This document shows, one piece after another, positions 44,245 through 52,568 of a stretch of 52,592 nt of DNA. The stretch is from positions 1-52,592 of the forward strand of contig DIAS01000030.1 of the NCBI GenBank assembly GCA_002415855.1, read 5' to 3'. The DNA is from Bacteroidales bacterium UBA5072 (GTDB lineage Bacteria; Bacteroidota; Bacteroidia; Bacteroidales; UBA10428). The position numbers were made by a program, and so were the translations under genes. The notes beneath the pieces were generated by a model, which was not told where the DNA came from, did not search any database, and saw nothing but the letters and a program-made list of their open reading frames with translations. How positions within the stretch are numbered: the first letter of the stretch is position 1; every line of letters starts with the position of its first letter.

Positions 44245-44276
44245 CCTCCAACTTACTACCTACAACTTACAACACT

Positions 44277-46670
44277 ATGAATATCAAACACAAACTTCTT
44301 ATTGTTTTGGGGACTACCGCATCCTTATGTGTTCAGTCTCAGATCCCTGATCAGCCCGGCCATCCTCAATACATCCTAAATGAGCCGGTGGATATCAGCG
44401 GTGATTTTTATGATTTTACCAATACTTATTACCTGGCTGACAGCCTGGCAGCTTTCGATGTGGACCGGGGTACCGGGCAACTGGTATATCAGCGGTATGA
44501 GAATTCAACCCGCCTGGCTTTTAACAACATGATGGGTGTACTCCGCAAGGTCAATGCCAATGAATTTCCCGGGAATGAATATACCGCAGCACCCGTTTTG
44601 CCATTTTCAATTGAATTTGTATCGCCCCGCACGGTGAGGATCAGGGCAACCTCGGGCTTACAGACATTACGGGATGAGGCATCCCTGATGCTGATGAATG
44701 GCAGGGCACCTGTTGACAATTCCTCCTGGAAAGTGAGCACAATTAAGGATGGCTACCAATATTCCGGGGTTTATGGAACTGTCACAATACACCTTAATCC
44801 ATGGCACATTGAGTTCAGGGACAAGAACGGTAATTTTCTGACAAGGACGGTCCATCTGAATGATCTGAGTTCCTCTGCTTATATACCGCAGCTCCCGTTT
44901 TCATACGTACGGCGGTCATCCGATTATTCACGCAGCTTTCATGCTGCTTTCATACTTTCGCCGGATGAGAAAATCTTCGGCTGCGGTGAATCCTTTACAC
45001 GCCTTGATAAACGCGGGCAGAAAGTGGTTCTCTGGACTGATGATGCCAATGGTGTACAAAATGAAGCCATGTATAAACCCATCCCATTTTTTATGAGCTC
45101 GAGGGGATATGGTATGTTCATGCACACCTCTTCGCCTGTTACCTGTGATTTCGGCAAGTATTTCGGTAACGTGAATTCCCTGATGATTGGCGATGATGAA
45201 CTGGATCTTTTTGTTTTTCTTGGCGAGCCAAAAGATATTCTCGATGAATACACATCCCTGACAGGCAAGGCTGCCATGCCCCCGCTCTGGTCATTTGGAC
45301 TATGGATGAGCAGAATAACATATTTTTCGGAAGAAGACGGGAGACAGGTGGCAAAATTACTGAGACAAAACAGAATCCCATCTGATGTCATCCATTTTGA
45401 TACCGGCTGGTTTGAAACCGACTGGCAATGTGATTATAAGTTCGCACCTTCCCGTTTTCAGGATGCCGCTAAAATGATTGCTGACCTCAAACAGGAGGGT
45501 TTTCATATCTCATTGTGGCAGCTTCCCTATTTTGTTCCAAAGAACAGCCTGTTCCAAGAGATCATCGACAAAAAGCTGTATGTCAGGGATGCCAAAGGAA
45601 ATACACCTTATGAGGATGCCACGCTTGATTTTTCCAATCCCGATGCGGTTGCATGGTACCAGGGAAAAATTGCCGACCTGCTGAAGATGGGCGTTGGGGC
45701 TATCAAGGTCGATTTTGGCGAAGCTGCTCCCTATTCGGGCGTTTATGCATCGGGGAAAACCGGTTTTTATGAGCATAATCTCTATCCCTTACGCTATAAT
45801 AAAGCCGTTGCTGATATTACAAGGGAGATTACCGGCGAGAACATTATATGGGCACGCAGCACATGGGCCGGCAGCCAGCGTTATCCCCTTCACTGGGGAG
45901 GTGATGCTGAATGTACCGATAATGCTATGCAATCGGAATTGCGGGGAGGACTGTCGCTGGGATTAAGCGGTTTTTCATTCTGGAGCCACGATATAGGTGG
46001 TTTTATCGAGAAAAGTCCCGAAGATCTTTACCGAAGGTGGCTGCCGTTTGGGATGCTGACTTCGCACAGCCGCTGCCACGGAGCTCCTCCCAAAGAACCC
46101 TGGGAATATGGCACACTATTCAATGATTACTTCCGCAAGGTTGTTGAGCTTAAATACAAGCTGATGCCGTATGTTTATGCCCAGGCTAAATACTGCACCG
46201 AGAAGGGATTACCAATGGTAAGGGCTTTGTTTGTTGAATACCCCGAAGATCCGGGAGCATGGACCATTGAAAACGAATATCTTTTTGGCTCCGACCTGCT
46301 GGTAGCCCCCATGTTTGAGGAGGCTACCGGGCGCGATGTCTATCTTCCCGGTGGCAAGTGGATTGATTATTTCACAGGTAAGGTTTATTCCCAGGGCTGG
46401 CACCGCATAATGACCGGTGAAATGCCAGTAATTCTGCTGGTCCGAGATGGAAGTGTCATTCCTCATATCGACCTGGCACAGTCTACTATGGAAATGGACT
46501 GGTCAAAGATCAATCTCAAGGTTTTTTCTGCCTCCACTTCAGAAGTTTCAGGATTTGTTTGCCTGCCTTCGGACAACATACTACACAAGGTCTCACTGGT
46601 AAAATCGGGAAATACTTATAAGCTGACAAAAAATACATTGCAGTCCTGCGTGGCCTTCAGGATCTTATGA
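44277..46670 (+). CDS. Secreted glycoside hydrolase family 31 (alpha-xylosidase/alpha-glucosidase type)
   Basis: Exported exo-glycosidase of 797 aa. A signal peptide (about 1-22) precedes an N-terminal beta-sandwich (about 30-330), the catalytic barrel (about 335-650) and C-terminal beta domains. The nucleophile is seen in KVDFGE (Asp479) and the acid/base in HWGGD (Asp543). The order and the segment HFDTGWF are closest to YicI-type alpha-xylosidases, but specificity within GH31 cannot be fixed from this. I chose the ATG at 44277, which gives a proper signal peptide; an earlier in-frame start would translate the palindrome region. It is divergent from htrA; its end overlaps the convergent LOG gene by 14 bases. 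Confidence 0.92.
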   Translation: MNIKHKLLIVLGTTASLCVQSQIPDQPGHPQYILNEPVDISGDFYDFTNTYYLADSLAAFDVDRGTGQLVYQRYENSTRLAFNNMMGVLRKVNANEFPGNEYTAAPVLPFSIEFVSPRTVRIRATSGLQTLRDEASLMLMNGRAPVDNSSWKVSTIKDGYQYSGVYGTVTIHLNPWHIEFRDKNGNFLTRTVHLNDLSSSAYIPQLPFSYVRRSSDYSRSFHAAFILSPDEKIFGCGESFTRLDKRGQKVVLWTDDANGVQNEAMYKPIPFFMSSRGYGMFMHTSSPVTCDFGKYFGNVNSLMIGDDELDLFVFLGEPKDILDEYTSLTGKAAMPPLWSFGLWMSRITYFSEEDGRQVAKLLRQNRIPSDVIHFDTGWFETDWQCDYKFAPSRFQDAAKMIADLKQEGFHISLWQLPYFVPKNSLFQEIIDKKLYVRDAKGNTPYEDATLDFSNPDAVAWYQGKIADLLKMGVGAIKVDFGEAAPYSGVYASGKTGFYEHNLYPLRYNKAVADITREITGENIIWARSTWAGSQRYPLHWGGDAECTDNAMQSELRGGLSLGLSGFSFWSHDIGGFIEKSPEDLYRRWLPFGMLTSHSRCHGAPPKEPWEYGTLFNDYFRKVVELKYKLMPYVYAQAKYCTEKGLPMVRALFVEYPEDPGAWTIENEYLFGSDLLVAPMFEEATGRDVYLPGGKWIDYFTGKVYSQGWHRIMTGEMPVILLVRDGSVIPHIDLAQSTMEMDWSKINLKVFSASTSEVSGFVCLPSDNILHKVSLVKSGNTYKLTKNTLQSCVAFRIL

Positions 46671-47211
46671 TCCTGCCAATCAGGTTTGACAGCTCATCAT
46701 CTATAAGAAGGTCTTCAAACCTGTCCCTTTTCAGAAACCCCTCATGCACCATATGCTCCAGAAAGCGGATGAGGGAGTCGTAAAATCCATGTACATTCAA
46801 CAGCGCAACAGGTTTATTATGGTAGCCCAGCTGAAGCCAGGTGTACATTTCAAAGAATTCCTCCATGGTCCCGATGCCACCGGGCAATACGAGGAAGGCA
46901 TCCGATAGCTTTGCCATAAGGGCTTTCCTCTCATGCATGCCGGGCACAATATGCATAAATGTCAGGTTTGTGTGAGCTACTTCAATATCAACAAGCTTTT
47001 GGGGAATTACACCAATAACCTCACCGCCGAGTTTTAACATCTCATCAGCAAGAATGCCCATGAGACCAATATTGCCGCCACCATAAACAATACCTACCCC
47101 ACGGGTATACAATATACCTGCCAGATCTGTGCAGGCTTGCCGGAACAGGTTGTCTGAACCTGCGGCTGATCCGCAAAATACGGCTATTCTTTTAACTGTG
47201 GCTGGCTTCAT
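46657..47211 (-). CDS. LOG-family protein (nucleoside 5'-monophosphate phosphoribohydrolase-like)
   Basis: Cytoplasmic Rossmann-fold protein of 184 aa in the Lonely-guy/TIGR00730 family; characterised members hydrolyse the N-glycosidic bond of (cytokinin) nucleoside monophosphates, and some act on AMP. The diagnostic motif PGGIGTMEEFFE lies near residues 109-120, and the N-terminal GGGNIGLMG near 43-51. The size is that of type-I LOG proteins. The ATG lies only four bases after the T run of a terminator belonging to the upstream DUF1573 gene, so how it is transcribed is unclear. Confidence 0.92.
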   Translation of the reverse strand: MKPATVKRIAVFCGSAAGSDNLFRQACTDLAGILYTRGVGIVYGGGNIGLMGILADEMLKLGGEVIGVIPQKLVDIEVAHTNLTFMHIVPGMHERKALMAKLSDAFLVLPGGIGTMEEFFEMYTWLQLGYHNKPVALLNVHGFYDSLIRFLEHMVHEGFLKRDRFEDLLIDDELSNLIGRIIRS

Positions 47212-47215
47212 GCGT

Positions 47216-47248
47216 AAAAAAACCTCACAGCAAAAAATAACTGTGAGG
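47216..47248 (-). terminator. Intrinsic terminator between DUF1573 and LOG genes
   Basis: On the minus strand an 8-bp perfect stem CCTCACAG/CTGTGAGG with a 10-base loop is followed by seven T (A run 47216-47222). It ends four bases before the LOG ATG, so it closes the DUF1573 transcript or works as an attenuator for LOG. Confidence 0.85.
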
Positions 47249-47306
47249 CCTGACAGCGATTTGTTCGGGAAGAATATAACTGATTTGAAATATTCGCGGG
47301 AGAATA

Positions 47307-47723
47307 TTAATTGGTTGTGAGTTCTTTTGTTATCACTTCACCTTTGATTATCAGGGCTGTATTGCCCTCAGCAGAATTGCTTGACACAGTGGTCGATTTT
47401 GTAAATGCTCCACTGGCCGCTGCATTGTAAGTTACTGCTATCTTACCGGATGCCCCAGGTGCTATAGGCTCCTTGGGATAATCTGCCACAGTGCAGCCAC
47501 AGTTTGGCCTTACTGCGGTGATGATCAGCGGAACCATACTTGGATTGGTGAACTCAAACTCGACAGTAACCGGTTTGCCTTGTTCGATTTTTCCAAGATC
47601 AACCGTTGTAGTTTTCCAGGTCATGGCTGACACAGGCTTTGTTGCATCCTGCGCATTGACTGAGACAGCGAAACCGGCAAGCATAACGAAAAGGAAAATC
47701 AGAAAGGAAGGTTTTATTTTCAT
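47307..47723 (-). CDS. DUF1573-domain secreted protein
   Basis: Small exported protein of 138 aa. A signal peptide (about 1-24, ending VNAQ) is followed by an Ig-like (ASH/MSP-type) beta-sandwich with the DUF1573 signature: FTNPSMVPLIITAVRPNCGCTVADYPKEPIAPG. The paired cysteines NCGC are typical. Such proteins are abundant in Bacteroidota, usually of unknown function. An exact -7 box lies 36 bases upstream and a strong terminator follows. Confidence 0.88.
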   Translation of the reverse strand: MKIKPSFLIFLFVMLAGFAVSVNAQDATKPVSAMTWKTTTVDLGKIEQGKPVTVEFEFTNPSMVPLIITAVRPNCGCTVADYPKEPIAPGASGKIAVTYNAAASGAFTKSTTVSSNSAEGNTALIIKGEVITKELTTN

Positions 47724-47758
47724 GGTGAATGCATTTAAGTAATCAGTAAATTATTTAT

Positions 47759-47766
47759 CAAATCTA
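47759..47766 (-). promoter_or_regulatory. Candidate -7 box for the DUF1573 gene
   Basis: On the minus strand TAGATTTG matches TAnnTTTG exactly and lies 36 bases before the ATG at 47723. No good -33 element was found at the expected spacing. Confidence 0.42.
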
Positions 47767-47850
47767 CGTCTTATTCTCAAAAATTGTTCCTAAAATTTAG
47801 TTAAAATTAAAAATCTGCCAGGAAACAGATAAAAATCTTGCCCTGAAGAA

Positions 47851-47880
47851 TTGTCCCTGTTAAAAAATTTATTAATTTTA
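47851..47880 (+). promoter_or_regulatory. Promoter of the TetR-efflux operon
   Basis: TTG (47851-47853), 19 bases, then TAATTTTA (47873-47880), one base off the consensus -7 box, 32 bases before the tetR ATG. The -7 box overlaps the first arm of the palindrome at 47877-47894, so a bound repressor would block it. Confidence 0.5.
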
Positions 47881-47894
47881 ACCAATCGGTTAAA
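47877..47894. promoter_or_regulatory. Likely TetR operator
   Basis: TTTAACC-AATC-GGTTAAA is a perfect 7-bp inverted repeat with a 4-base centre, of the type bound by TetR-family dimers (compare AACCnnnnGGTT operators). It lies between the tetR -7 box and start codon, fitting autoregulation by the adjacent TetR protein. Confidence 0.65.
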
Positions 47895-47911
47895 CCAAAT
47901 GATTTAATTAA

Positions 47912-48532
47912 ATGGTCAATATCCCTGAAGCACACTCTCTGTCTACCGAGAATAAGATTCTTGAGGCAGCCAAAAAAGTATTCATTGAACAGGGACTTGA
48001 AGGTACCAGCATGCAGCAGATTGCTGATGAGGCAGGTATTAACAAATCGCTGCTGCATTATTATTTTCGTTCCAAAGAGAAACTTTTCGATGCGGTTTTC
48101 ACCTTTGCCTTCCAGTACATCGTTCCTCAGATAGAAGATATTATGGTTTCCGACTGTTTCATCTATGTTAAAATCGAACGGATTGTTGCCGAGTACATGG
48201 ACATGCTGATGAAAAACCAATTCATCCCTGCTTTTATACTGCATGAGATTAACCGGAATCCTGACCGGTTATATCAAATCATGCAGGGATCGGGTATCAG
48301 GCCTGAAATTTTTGTAGACCAGTTTGTTGAAGAGATGAAACATGGTAATATACGTCCGGCTGATCCCAGACAGCTTATTATTAATATTCTGTCATTGTGT
48401 ATTTTACCGGTAGCTGCAAAGCCCCTTATTCAGCGTATATTCTTCAATACCGATGAGCTGGCTTATCTTCATTTTCTGGAGGAAAGAAAGAAAATAGTAA
48501 CTGATTTTATCATTCAATCCATACAACCTTAA
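47912..48532 (+). CDS. TetR-family transcriptional regulator
   Basis: Dimeric repressor of 206 aa. The N-terminal helix-turn-helix is clear: ILEAAKKVFIEQGLEGTSMQQIADEAG (about 16-42) and KSLLHYYFRSKEKLFDAVF. The C-terminal ligand domain is all-helical and resembles regulators annotated TetR_C_34/YcdC-like only weakly, so the inducer is unknown. It is the first gene of an efflux operon (TolC one base after its stop), and a palindrome overlapping its promoter is the probable operator. It is expected to repress itself and the four downstream genes. Confidence 0.93.
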   Translation: MVNIPEAHSLSTENKILEAAKKVFIEQGLEGTSMQQIADEAGINKSLLHYYFRSKEKLFDAVFTFAFQYIVPQIEDIMVSDCFIYVKIERIVAEYMDMLMKNQFIPAFILHEINRNPDRLYQIMQGSGIRPEIFVDQFVEEMKHGNIRPADPRQLIINILSLCILPVAAKPLIQRIFFNTDELAYLHFLEERKKIVTDFIIQSIQP

Positions 48533-48533
48533 T

Positions 48534-49808
48534 ATGAAAAAACCTGTCTTTATGCTAATTGCAGTTTTACTGTTCTCAAAAGTATTCAGCCAGGCGCCGG
48601 ATACACTTTGGATAGATGATTGCATGCGAATTGCCAATGAAAGGAGTCCATTGAACCGGCAGATGAGCAATGCCAAAGAGACCTTTTCTTATCGGGTGAG
48701 GAACCTGAATACCGGATGGTATCCAAGTGTCGGATTTAACGCCCAGGCTGTATATAATTCAGAAACAATAAATTTCGCTGATCTCATGGAGGACATACCT
48801 GTTTCGATCCCTTCGCTTCCGCTCGATCAGTACAAGGTTTGGGCAGATATCAATCAGCAATTATATGACGGTGGCATTATTAAAGCTAAAAAAGCTGTTG
48901 AGAAAGCAGGTTATGAGGCCGATATTCAGCAGACCGAATCGGAATTGCTGGGCATAAGACAGCAAGTGAGCAGGGTTTATTTCTCCATTTTACTTACGCA
49001 AAAAAGCACTGCCGTTATACAGATATCCCTGGATGAGCTGGGGGATAGAAAAAAGATAGTTCAGGCCGGGGTTGATCTTGGTGTGGTTCTTCCGGAGGAA
49101 ATGCTTGCTATGGAGGCAGAAGAAATCAGGTTGCAGCAAAAGATCACGGATTTAACGCTAACAAAGGAATACCTGGTCAATGTCCTTTCCATATTGATGG
49201 ATTCAACACTTGCAAAGGACCTTGTTATTATTGAACCTGCTGATCCGGGCCATACCATTGAAACAATAAACCGGCCGGAGTATAAATTATTCAACAAGCA
49301 AAAAGAGCGGCTTTTAGCCAGCCAGCAACTCATCACTGCAACTGATCTTCCCAGACTTTTTGCATTTTCTCAGGCAGCCTATGGCCGGCCGGGATATAAT
49401 GCCGTCAGCAGGGAATTTCACCCATTCTATTCTGCAGGATTAGGACTGAAATGGAACTTTCTTAATTACGGCGACACCCGCAGACAGAAAAAGATACTCG
49501 ATATCCAAAAGGACATGATCGATATCAAGCGCGAGACCTTTGATGATCAGCTAAACATTCAGCTGCAGTCAGAAAATACCGACATGATCAAGTACGAGGA
49601 ACTCCTGAAACAGGATGAACATGTGGTCGATCTGAGAAAAGCCATTGCTGCAACCAGTCTTAACAAGCTGGTCGCCGGGGTAATGACCTCATCGGATTAC
49701 CTGACCGACCTGAATGCTGAGATACTGGCGAGGCTTCAGTTCGAGAATCATAAGATCCTGAAGTTACAGGCATCATACAATTACAGGCTGTTGCAGGGAA
49801 ATTTGTAA
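48534..49808 (+). CDS. TolC-family outer-membrane efflux protein
   Basis: Outer-membrane channel of 424 aa for a tripartite ABC efflux system. A signal peptide (about 1-20, ending KVFSQ) is followed by two repeats of the OEP fold: long helices of the periplasmic tunnel and beta segments such as YPSVGFNAQAVYN and FYSAGLGLKWNF that form the outer-membrane barrel. It starts one base after tetR and is followed by the adaptor gene. It has no lipobox. Confidence 0.9.
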   Translation: MKKPVFMLIAVLLFSKVFSQAPDTLWIDDCMRIANERSPLNRQMSNAKETFSYRVRNLNTGWYPSVGFNAQAVYNSETINFADLMEDIPVSIPSLPLDQYKVWADINQQLYDGGIIKAKKAVEKAGYEADIQQTESELLGIRQQVSRVYFSILLTQKSTAVIQISLDELGDRKKIVQAGVDLGVVLPEEMLAMEAEEIRLQQKITDLTLTKEYLVNVLSILMDSTLAKDLVIIEPADPGHTIETINRPEYKLFNKQKERLLASQQLITATDLPRLFAFSQAAYGRPGYNAVSREFHPFYSAGLGLKWNFLNYGDTRRQKKILDIQKDMIDIKRETFDDQLNIQLQSENTDMIKYEELLKQDEHVVDLRKAIAATSLNKLVAGVMTSSDYLTDLNAEILARLQFENHKILKLQASYNYRLLQGNL

Positions 49809-49846
49809 TATACCATTTAAATCACATACCTTATATTCTATAACCT

Positions 49847-50758
49847 ATGAAAAGTAAACCTTATTTTCACCAATGGTTTTCGGGTACATTGCTGATAATC
49901 CTGATTTTTATTTCTTCCTGCAGCAGGAACCACGACAACGCTGATGCCTATGGCAATTTTGAAGCAGATGAGGTGATTGTTTCTGCACAATCCCAGGGAA
50001 TCCTCCTGAATCTGGATGTTCTGGAAGGTGACACCGTGAAAAAGGACCAGGTGATCGGCAAAGTAGACACAACAACGCCTTACATCAGGCATAACCAGTT
50101 ATTGGCACAGCAAACGGTCATCAATGCCAGGTTGAATAACCTTGAAGCGCAACTAAATGTACAGGAGGAACAAAGAATTAACCTGGTCAGAGAAGTGAAC
50201 AGAATGGAAAAACTGCTGGAGGAAAAAGCAGCAACCCCGCAGCAATACGATGAAATATCGGGAAAGCTTAAAGTGCTGGATTCCCAGACAGAAGCCATCC
50301 GAAGCCAGAGAAACATAATTCTTGGAGAGCAGGCTGTACTGAATGCTCAGCTTGATGAGGCCAGAAACCTGCTGGATAAATGCATCATTACGAGTCCGCT
50401 GACAGGTACAATCCTGGAAAAATACGCCGAAACAGGTGAATTGGTGACCCCGGGGAAAGCCCTGTTTAAAGTGGCAAACATAAGCGAAATGGAACTCAAG
50501 GTCTTCGTAAGCGGCGCACAACTTCCTGCCATCGCCCTGGGCGATACGGTCATAATCATGATTGACAGCAGGGATGATACCTTGCAGACGATGCAGGGTT
50601 CAGTAAGCTGGATATCCTCTCAGGTCGAGTTTACCCCTAAGATCATTCAAACCCGCGAAGAAAGGATCAATATGGTATATGCAGTGAAGCTGCGGGTGAA
50701 AAATGACGGAAGGCTAAAAATCGGAATGCCCGGCGAAGTTAAATTCAGTAACCGGTAG
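49847..50758 (+). CDS. HlyD-family periplasmic adaptor lipoprotein
   Basis: Membrane-fusion subunit (303 aa) joining the inner-membrane ABC transporter to the TolC channel, like YbhG of the E. coli YbhGFSR exporter. A lipoprotein signal ends in ISSC (Cys25), so the protein is probably lipid-anchored rather than held by a transmembrane helix. The biotinyl-lipoyl motif LNLDVLEGDTVKKDQVIGKVD lies near 55-75, a helical hairpin spans about 85-165, and the second lipoyl half (TSPLTGTILEKYAETGELVTPGKAL) follows. Confidence 0.92.
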   Translation: MKSKPYFHQWFSGTLLIILIFISSCSRNHDNADAYGNFEADEVIVSAQSQGILLNLDVLEGDTVKKDQVIGKVDTTTPYIRHNQLLAQQTVINARLNNLEAQLNVQEEQRINLVREVNRMEKLLEEKAATPQQYDEISGKLKVLDSQTEAIRSQRNIILGEQAVLNAQLDEARNLLDKCIITSPLTGTILEKYAETGELVTPGKALFKVANISEMELKVFVSGAQLPAIALGDTVIIMIDSRDDTLQTMQGSVSWISSQVEFTPKIIQTREERINMVYAVKLRVKNDGRLKIGMPGEVKFSNR

Positions 50759-50819
50759 TCATTTGGAAGCAAAGGTAAACACAATGAAAGGTCGTACATC
50801 CTAAATCTTGAATCGCAGC

Positions 50820-51752
50820 ATGACATCCATTGAAATAAAGCAAGCCTCTAAATCTTACGGCACGGTCAGGGCGGTAAGAGAAGCGTCCCTGACGGTCCCG
50901 GAAAACTGTCTTTTTGGGTTGATCGGTCCTGATGGTGCAGGTAAGACAACCCTCTTCAGGATGATAACCACATTGCTTGTCCCTGATGAAGGCTCCTTGT
51001 CGGTTTTTGGTTATGACACGATTAAAGATTACCGGAAGATAAGGTTATTCACAGGTTACATGCCCGGAAGGTTTTCATTGTATCCTGACCTCACTGTACT
51101 GGAAAACCTCACGTTTTATGCAGCAGTATTCCGAACCTCAATAAAAGAACATTTCCACCTGATCGAACCGGTTTATTCCCTCCTGGAACCGTTTAACAAC
51201 CGGCTGGCCAATAAATTATCCGGAGGGATGAAACAAAAACTGGCGCTGTGTTGTGCACTGATCCATAATCCAGGGTTGCTGGTTCTGGATGAACCCACAA
51301 CCGGCGTAGACGCCGTATCCAGGAAGGAATTCTGGGAAACACTGCAGTATCTCAAGAAATCTGGCATGACAATACTGGTGTCCACACCCTATATGGATGA
51401 AGCTGCAAGATGCGACAGGATTGCACTCATGCAGGAAGGAAGAATCATGAGTTACAATACCCCTTCAGCGATACTCTCGGATTATGTCACCCCGCTTTTT
51501 GAAGTCAGGGTATCCGATCGGCTGAGCACTTTGCGATTACTCCGTACCTTCAAAGAAATCAGACGGGCTTATCTTTTCGGACAGTATATCCATATTGCGA
51601 CAGATGCTGACGATCATGATGCAGCATGGCTAAACGGACAACTTTTGGCACAGGGTATTGCAGATGCCCGTATCACAAAAGTTCAGGCCGATTTTGAAGA
51701 TTGTTTTATCGAAGAAGTTGAAAATAATACAAAACACGAACATCAGTTATGA
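50820..51752 (+). CDS. ABC transporter ATP-binding subunit, degenerate Q- and H-loops
   Basis: First of two ATPase subunits (310 aa), matching the N-terminal half of YbhF-type proteins. Walker A GPDGAGKT, signature LSGGM and Walker B LLVLDEPTTGVD are intact. The Q-loop reads GYMPGRFS (Gly for Gln) and the H-loop position reads STPYMDEA (Pro for His), so this subunit probably cannot hydrolyse ATP at its own Walker A site alone. I use the ATG at 50820, not an in-frame TTG at 50808. A C-terminal extension of about 80 residues follows the ATPase core. Its stop overlaps the next start by 4 bases (ATGA). Confidence 0.92.
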   Translation: MTSIEIKQASKSYGTVRAVREASLTVPENCLFGLIGPDGAGKTTLFRMITTLLVPDEGSLSVFGYDTIKDYRKIRLFTGYMPGRFSLYPDLTVLENLTFYAAVFRTSIKEHFHLIEPVYSLLEPFNNRLANKLSGGMKQKLALCCALIHNPGLLVLDEPTTGVDAVSRKEFWETLQYLKKSGMTILVSTPYMDEAARCDRIALMQEGRIMSYNTPSAILSDYVTPLFEVRVSDRLSTLRLLRTFKEIRRAYLFGQYIHIATDADDHDAAWLNGQLLAQGIADARITKVQADFEDCFIEEVENNTKHEHQL

Positions 51753-52480
51753 ACCATCGCCCGCCCATAATTACTGTCAAGAACCTGGTAAAGAAGTACG
51801 GTGATTTTGTTGCCAATGATAATTTATCCTTTGAGGTATATGAAGGAGAAATTTTCGGTTTTTTAGGGGCAAACGGGGCCGGTAAAACCACAGCTATCAG
51901 GATACTCTGTGGATTGTCCTATCCTACGTCCGGAAAGCTCACCATTTCAGGATTTGATGTTTACTCGCAAAGGGATGAGATCAAACGGAACATAGGATAC
52001 ATGAGCCAGAAATTCTCGCTTTATGAAGACCTGAATATACGTGAAAATATTCGTTTTTACGGTGGGATATACGGGATGTCCACTGCTGTGATCAAAAGAA
52101 AGACAGAAGAGCTTATCGAAGAGCTTGGGCTTTCCACCATAGCAAAAACACTGGTGAAAGATATTCCACTCGGATGGCGCCAGAAAGTAGCTTTCTCAGT
52201 TGCCATCTTTCACGATCCCAGGATAGTATTTCTGGATGAACCCACGGGAGGCGTCGATCCTTTAACCCGGAGACAGTTCTGGGAATATATATACAGGGCT
52301 GCATCCAGAGGTATTACCATTTTTGTCACAACACACTACATGGATGAGGCCGAATACTGTGAACGGGTTTCCATTATGGCTGACGGCCGGATTGAGGCCC
52401 TGGATACACCTGAGAACCTGAAGAAGGATTACAGTGTCAAAACAATGGATGAGGTTTTTCTAAAAATTGCAAGAAGGTGA
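51749..52480 (+). CDS. ABC transporter ATP-binding subunit, degenerate signature motif
   Basis: Second ATPase subunit (243 aa), matching the C-terminal half of YbhF. Walker A GANGAGKT, Q-loop GYMSQKFS, Walker B VFLDEPTGGVD and H-loop TTHYMDEA are intact, but the signature reads LGWRQ in place of LSGGQ. It complements the first subunit: the two would form a heterodimer with one good and one degenerate site. Permease genes (YbhS/YbhR-like ABC-2 proteins) are expected after it but lie outside the window; the repeat tract that follows occupies the remaining 112 bases. Confidence 0.93.
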   Translation: MNHRPPIITVKNLVKKYGDFVANDNLSFEVYEGEIFGFLGANGAGKTTAIRILCGLSYPTSGKLTISGFDVYSQRDEIKRNIGYMSQKFSLYEDLNIRENIRFYGGIYGMSTAVIKRKTEELIEELGLSTIAKTLVKDIPLGWRQKVAFSVAIFHDPRIVFLDEPTGGVDPLTRRQFWEYIYRAASRGITIFVTTHYMDEAEYCERVSIMADGRIEALDTPENLKKDYSVKTMDEVFLKIARR

Positions 52481-52482
52481 AA

Positions 52483-52554
52483 CAATGTGCCAATTTACCA
52501 ATGTGGCAATGTGCCAATGTGGCAATGTGCCAATGTGCAAATGTGCCAATGTGC
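52483..52554. repeat. 8-bp tandem repeat (CAATGTGC), nine units
   Basis: Nine consecutive 8-base units starting at 52483: CAATGTGC, CAATTTAC, CAATGTGG, CAATGTGC, CAATGTGG, CAATGTGC, CAATGTGC, AAATGTGC and CAATGTGC. It begins two bases after the second ABC ATPase stop. The sequence is simple and imperfect and codes for nothing in a plausible frame. Confidence 0.9.
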
Positions 52555-52568
52555 AAATTGTATGGTAC

